Below are positions 5,785 through 8,765 of a stretch of DNA of 8,765 nucleotides, one piece after another. The DNA comes from Clostridia bacterium. GTDB taxonomy: Bacteria > Bacillota > Clostridia > UBA1381. A program made the position numbers and the translations under genes. The stretch is taken from assembly GCA_017420825.1 (NCBI GenBank), contig JAFQNU010000095.1, forward strand, positions 1-8,765, given 5' to 3'. The notes under the pieces are model-generated. The model was given only the letters and a program-made list of their open reading frames with translations, had not been told where the DNA came from and ran no database searches. Numbering within the stretch: the stretch's first letter is position 1; each line of letters opens with the position of its first letter.

Positions 5785-6777
5785 ATGAACAGATATATAA
5801 TTAATTCGGAGTCGGGAAAAAGAATAATTTTCGCAAAACCATATGAGGGGTTATGTGAGATTTGTGAGAAACCGGGCGGTTGGGGGAATGAGAAAAATAT
5901 ATGTGCTAAGGCAGGAGAAATATTTTCGTTAGGAGTAGATAAGAGGAATTTTATACATATTGTAGGGGTATCAAAGAAAAATGAGTTGATTTATTTAAAG
6001 GGAAGGGATGGAGTGTGGCAGGAGGCTATTATAGCTCAGGGCATACAAGAAATAGGAAGGCTTGAAATAGCAGTATCACATAGCAGAAAGGATATGTTAT
6101 ACTCAACCTTTTACGAAAATGAGTGGATATTGGTGCATTGTGTGTTGGGGAATGGGGCAAGACCTAATAAAATAGCAGGTCTTTGTGAAAAGGATTTTTG
6201 TGTTTTTGGTGACAGGGTATATTTCTCGGATAGTGATGAGAATATATGTTATATGGATTTTTCTGATGGTAAGCCCGTTAACAGAGTAAAATTGCATAAA
6301 GGCAGAATGCCGTATGTGACAAATGAGGAGTCTGATATTTACATTGCGTATAAGAATGATAACGCACTCTTTGTAAATGGTGAAAGATTTGTAAATGACC
6401 TGAGTGCTGAAATGCCTGTTATTGTTAAAAATAATGATGATTTTATACTAATGTGGAGGTCGGGGGATTTTGTGAAATATGCAGATTTTAAAAGCAAAAA
6501 AATACGTCATATTGCAATTGGTGCCAAGCCCGATATAATTATATGTGCAGAGTATTCGGGGAGAAACAGCTATTACGGAAACTTTACCAATAATACGTTG
6601 AAGGTTTACCCCAATATCAACCTGTTTCCACCGAAGGATAAATTTGCAGAGAACAGGGAAGAAATACAAAAACTTAAAAAGCTTTTAGAAGAACAAAATG
6701 CTAAAATAGAGAGCTATCGTAACGAGATTAATAAGCTAAATAATATAATTTATGAAATGAGCAAAAATAGGAGCTGA
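5785..6777 (+). CDS. Unrecognised protein: beta-rich (propeller-like) body with C-terminal coiled coil
   Basis: I do not recognise this 330-residue protein. No signal peptide or membrane segment is visible, so it should be cytoplasmic. Residues 1-275 consist of short alternating hydrophobic strands with turns rich in Gly, Asn and Asp, for example FIHIVGVSKKNELIYLKG at 56-73, FCVFGDRVYFSDSDENICYMDF at 138-159, DIYIAYKNDNALFVNGERF at 184-202 and DDFILMWRSGDFVKYADF at 218-235. The repeating strand-turn-strand units of roughly 40-45 residues suggest a beta-propeller. Cys24, Cys27 and Cys40 cluster at the N-terminus. Residues 286-327 are strongly charged with hydrophobic a/d positions at 294, 297, 301, 308, 311, 315, 318, 322 and 325, a clear coiled coil likely to oligomerise the protein. 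GGAGGGAG (5774-5781) precedes the ATG by 3 nt. It is divergent from spoIIP and 89 bp before nagA, which has its own promoter, so a joint function with either is not established. Confidence 0.85.
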   Translation: MNRYIINSESGKRIIFAKPYEGLCEICEKPGGWGNEKNICAKAGEIFSLGVDKRNFIHIVGVSKKNELIYLKGRDGVWQEAIIAQGIQEIGRLEIAVSHSRKDMLYSTFYENEWILVHCVLGNGARPNKIAGLCEKDFCVFGDRVYFSDSDENICYMDFSDGKPVNRVKLHKGRMPYVTNEESDIYIAYKNDNALFVNGERFVNDLSAEMPVIVKNNDDFILMWRSGDFVKYADFKSKKIRHIAIGAKPDIIICAEYSGRNSYYGNFTNNTLKVYPNINLFPPKDKFAENREEIQKLKKLLEEQNAKIESYRNEINKLNNIIYEMSKNRS

Positions 6778-6816
6778 TATGGCAATATTGTTGTAATTGT
6801 CGGCAAGAATATTGGA

Positions 6817-6845
6817 TTGACTTTTGACGCTGTCGGGTATATAAT
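6817..6845 (+). promoter_or_regulatory. Near-consensus sigma-A promoter for nagA
   Basis: TTGACT (6817-6822) and TATAAT (6840-6845) are 17 bp apart, which is 11 of 12 consensus bases at optimal spacing. The predicted start of transcription is about 6851-6853, at the first base of the Shine-Dalgarno (GAGGGAG, 6852-6858). The mRNA leader is therefore only about 15 nt. A second TTGAC at 6824-6828 repeats the -35 sequence. Confidence 0.85.
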
Positions 6846-6866
6846 GTATCCGAGGGAGTGATAGGA

Positions 6867-7988
6867 ATGATTATTAAAAATGCTAAGGTTTTAACAGGGG
6901 ATTTTGAATTTAAAAATACCGATATAACCGTTGAAAATTCAAAATTTACCTCACTTGAAAAAACAGACGAGCAGGGAATTGATATGAGCGGCAAGCTCAT
7001 TGTTCCGGGAGTAATTGATATTCATATGCATGGTGCTGCAGGGGCAAGTCTTTGCGGATTTACACGTGAAAAAATGGACATAATTTCTGAGTGTATATTA
7101 AAAATGGGAACAACTTCATACTCGCCGACATGGTACACAATGTCAGAGGAAAGTGCACTGGAGTATATCGACATAGTGAAGGAGTATATTGCTGATGGTG
7201 AGAAGTATGCAAAGGTTGCAGGATTGCATTTTGAAGGACCGTATGTTACATATGCAAAAAAGGGCGGAATGAATGAAATATACATAAGAAAGCCTGATCT
7301 TGAAGAATTTGAAAGGATAGCTCAAAAAGCAGGAGATTTATTAAAAATCATGGCTATTGCACCTGATTTGGACGGCGCAATGGAATTTATAAAGGAGGCA
7401 AGTAAGAAGTGTGTTATATCAATAGCACATACAGAGTGTGATTATGATATGGCTCTTGAAGCGATAAGAAATGGCGCATCACATATAACACACACATTCA
7501 ATGCCATGAACGGCTTTTCGCACAGAGCGCCAAATGTTTTGGGGGCGGCTTTTGATACAGATGTTATGTGTGAATGTATAAGTGACGGAGTTCATTTGCA
7601 TCCGTCAGCAGTAAGGCTGTTGTATAAAATGGTTGGTGAGGACAGACTTGTTATTATTTCCGATTCTATGGATGCGGTAGGTCTTGCAGACGGAGAATAT
7701 CCTGACAAGGACGGAAGAATTATATATGTAAAAGACAGAAAAGCAACCCTTGCAAATGGAACAATTGCAGGTGGTTGTTACTCACTGTTAGAATGCGTTC
7801 AGAGTGCAATAGATTTCGGAATACCTGCAGAAAAGGCATTTAAGTGTGCATCATATAATCCTGCTAAGGTTATGAAAATAGAGGATAAGGTAGGAAGTAT
7901 TGAGGTCGGAAAATATGCAGATTTCCTTGTACTTGATAAAAATTATAAGCTGTGCAGTGTTTATAAAAACGGAGTAATGACCGTATGA
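6867..7988 (+). CDS. nagA: N-acetylglucosamine-6-phosphate deacetylase (NagA)
   Basis: NagA removes acetate from GlcNAc-6-phosphate to give glucosamine-6-phosphate, the entry of GlcNAc from chitin, mucin or recycled cell wall into glycolysis or amino-sugar synthesis. The 373-residue length is typical of this amidohydrolase (TIM barrel with a small flanking beta domain). Visible motifs are VPGVIDIHMHG with the HxH metal pair His53/His55, LHFEGPY with Glu123, IAHTE with His188, THTFNAM with His209, and the catalytic Asp266 in ISDSMDAVG. The spacings 123-188-209-266 fit the E. coli enzyme (131-195-216-273). Having HxH, it resembles the Bacillus type and not the E. coli type, where these histidines are replaced. 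ATG 6867 is chosen because GAGGGAG lies 8 nt upstream; an in-frame GTG at 6858 overlaps that site. No nagB, nagR or sugar transporter gene is adjacent, so it stands alone. Its last codons form the 5' arm of a long hairpin. Confidence 0.95.
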   Translation: MIIKNAKVLTGDFEFKNTDITVENSKFTSLEKTDEQGIDMSGKLIVPGVIDIHMHGAAGASLCGFTREKMDIISECILKMGTTSYSPTWYTMSEESALEYIDIVKEYIADGEKYAKVAGLHFEGPYVTYAKKGGMNEIYIRKPDLEEFERIAQKAGDLLKIMAIAPDLDGAMEFIKEASKKCVISIAHTECDYDMALEAIRNGASHITHTFNAMNGFSHRAPNVLGAAFDTDVMCECISDGVHLHPSAVRLLYKMVGEDRLVIISDSMDAVGLADGEYPDKDGRIIYVKDRKATLANGTIAGGCYSLLECVQSAIDFGIPAEKAFKCASYNPAKVMKIEDKVGSIEVGKYADFLVLDKNYKLCSVYKNGVMTV

Positions 7989-8015
7989 GCTGAAGCTCAT
8001 ACGGTCATTACCGTT
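7968..8015. terminator. Long hairpin shared by convergent nagA and ileS ends
   Basis: Bases 7975-7991 are an exact inverted repeat of 7994-8010 (17 bp each) around GA. In RNA this gives 16 pairs and a 4-nt loop. AACGG (7968-7972) with CCGTT (8011-8015) adds five pairs across a 2-nt bulge. The hairpin overlaps the last codons and stop of nagA and touches the ileS stop. On the minus strand it is followed within about 4 nt of the 17-bp stem's end by CCG and a run of five T. On the plus strand the tail is only moderately T-rich. A bidirectional terminator is the likely role, stronger for ileS. Confidence 0.75.
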
Positions 8016-8765
8016 ATATACGTTTAATATATATTTTAATTGTTTTATCTGTGTCAAGCTGAACGTCAACTGTTGCATCAGGAGCTTCAATGGTTTCATA
8101 TTTACTCATTGTTTCTGTACAGATATAATCCTTCCAGTTTGTCGGGAATTCTGTCTCATCAGGTGAGTATATGATAATTTCGTCCATAATTTCACAGCTG
8201 ATTTTCTTTCTCATATCCTGAACATTTCTCACAATTTCTCTTGCAATACCCTCTGTGCGAAGTTCTTCTGTTATTGTTAAGTCAAGAGATACAACAATAC
8301 CTGACTGGCTTGCAACGAATAAGCCTTCCTTAGCAATATAGGTCACAAGAATTATGCTCTTATCAAACTTTTCTTCTGTACCATTGATGTCAAGGATAGC
8401 AAAATCGCCTTCAACGCGGTATTTGTTAGATTTGACAGCTTTAATTATATCAGGTATCTGTGAAGGATATCTGTTACGAATTTCATTGAAGTTCGGGTCA
8501 CATTTAACGGTTGCAATACTGCTTGCGTCCTCAATAAATTCAACTTGTTTAACATTAAGCTCTTCTGCAATAACATCGCTTGATTCAGCAATACTTGAAA
8601 GCAGTGAGGAGTCAGAAATCGCAATTTTCAATGAGCTTAATGGCTGTCTGTTTTTAACCTTATTTTTATTTCTGATTGAACGAGCAAGAGTGATAACATC
8701 CTGAACAAGGTCAATGTTTCTTACAAGCTCATCATTTTTAAATTCTTCAGGAATGTTAGGCCATG
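8014..8765 (-). CDS. ileS: Isoleucyl-tRNA synthetase, C-terminal part, truncated by window edge (type 2)
   Basis: IleRS charges tRNA-Ile with isoleucine. Only the last 249 residues are in the window; the frame stays open to the right edge, and a TTG at 8629-8631 is internal, not a start. The segment begins WPNIPEEFKNDELVRNIDLV and contains RNKNKVKNRQPLSSLKI, matching the end of the anticodon-binding domain, where KxRQPL is conserved. It continues with ELNVKQVEFIED and KCDPNFNEIRNRYP, typical of the C-terminal extension of eukaryote-like type 2 IleRS (the DUF5915 region), then LTITEELRTEGIAREIVRNVQDMRK. There are only isolated cysteines and no paired-cysteine zinc motif, unlike type 1 bacterial enzymes. 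The class I signature motifs lie outside the window. The gene converges with nagA, with 25 bp between stop codons. Confidence 0.94.
   Translation of the reverse strand, partial: WPNIPEEFKNDELVRNIDLVQDVITLARSIRNKNKVKNRQPLSSLKIAISDSSLLSSIAESSDVIAEELNVKQVEFIEDASSIATVKCDPNFNEIRNRYPSQIPDIIKAVKSNKYRVEGDFAILDINGTEEKFDKSIILVTYIAKEGLFVASQSGIVVSLDLTITEELRTEGIAREIVRNVQDMRKKISCEIMDEIIIYSPDETEFPTNWKDYICTETMSKYETIEAPDATVDVQLDTDKTIKIYIKRI

Noticed and set aside
6783..6814. Hairpin after the 5785 gene (7-bp stem 6783-6789 with 6808-6814)
   Set aside because: It is all AT-rich pairs with an 18-nt loop and no T-run; most likely chance, and it cannot be called a terminator.
6858..6866. GTG start for nagA adding three residues
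   Set aside because: It overlaps the GAGGGAG site and follows the predicted transcription start by only a few bases; ATG 6867 has correct spacing and matches the family N-terminus.
8354..8704. 116-codon plus-strand open frame
   Set aside because: It is antisense to the conserved ileS C-terminal region and has no start signals.

Overview
The window is about 8.8 kb of low-GC chromosomal DNA from an endospore-forming member of the Clostridia (Firmicutes). Four observations support this: AT-rich coding sequence, strong GGAGG-type ribosome binding sites, consensus sigma-A promoters, and a recognisable spoIIP gene. The protein sequences look like an anaerobic, gut-type clostridial lineage (Lachnospiraceae or a relative), but the genus cannot be settled from this sequence alone.

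Layout. (1) Positions 2-1501 are the end of a division and cell-wall cluster: the C-terminal part of an FtsW/SpoVE lipid-II polymerase, then murG, co-directional and 15 bp apart. (2) Positions 1502-4553 are a translation and RNA-turnover block on the plus strand: rpmE (bL31, zinc-binding form) behind a clear extended -10 promoter, rpsO (uS15), and pnp (PNPase), closed by a strong intrinsic terminator. (3) spoIIP lies on the minus strand, convergent with pnp. (4) Divergent from spoIIP is an unrecognised 330-residue protein with a beta-rich, possibly propeller-like body and a C-terminal coiled coil. (5) nagA follows with its own near-consensus promoter and an almost absent leader. (6) The C-terminal third of ileS (eukaryote-like type 2 IleRS) enters from the right on the minus strand. 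It converges with nagA on a long perfect hairpin.

Functionally the genes are mostly housekeeping. Peptidoglycan synthesis (FtsW/SpoVE, MurG), peptidoglycan remodelling in sporulation (SpoIIP) and amino-sugar recycling (NagA) sit around a ribosomal protein and RNase segment. I see no mobile element, CRISPR array, tRNA, rRNA or phage gene.

The most interesting signals are in the untranslated leaders. The rpsO leader can form an H-type pseudoknot inside a closing stem, a plausible S15 autoregulatory element. The rpmE leader has two mutually exclusive folds, one of which covers the Shine-Dalgarno. The rpsO-pnp spacer holds two long hairpins in a position like the RNase III/PNPase control region of enterobacteria. 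The one gene that may be new biology is the 330-residue protein at 5785-6777.
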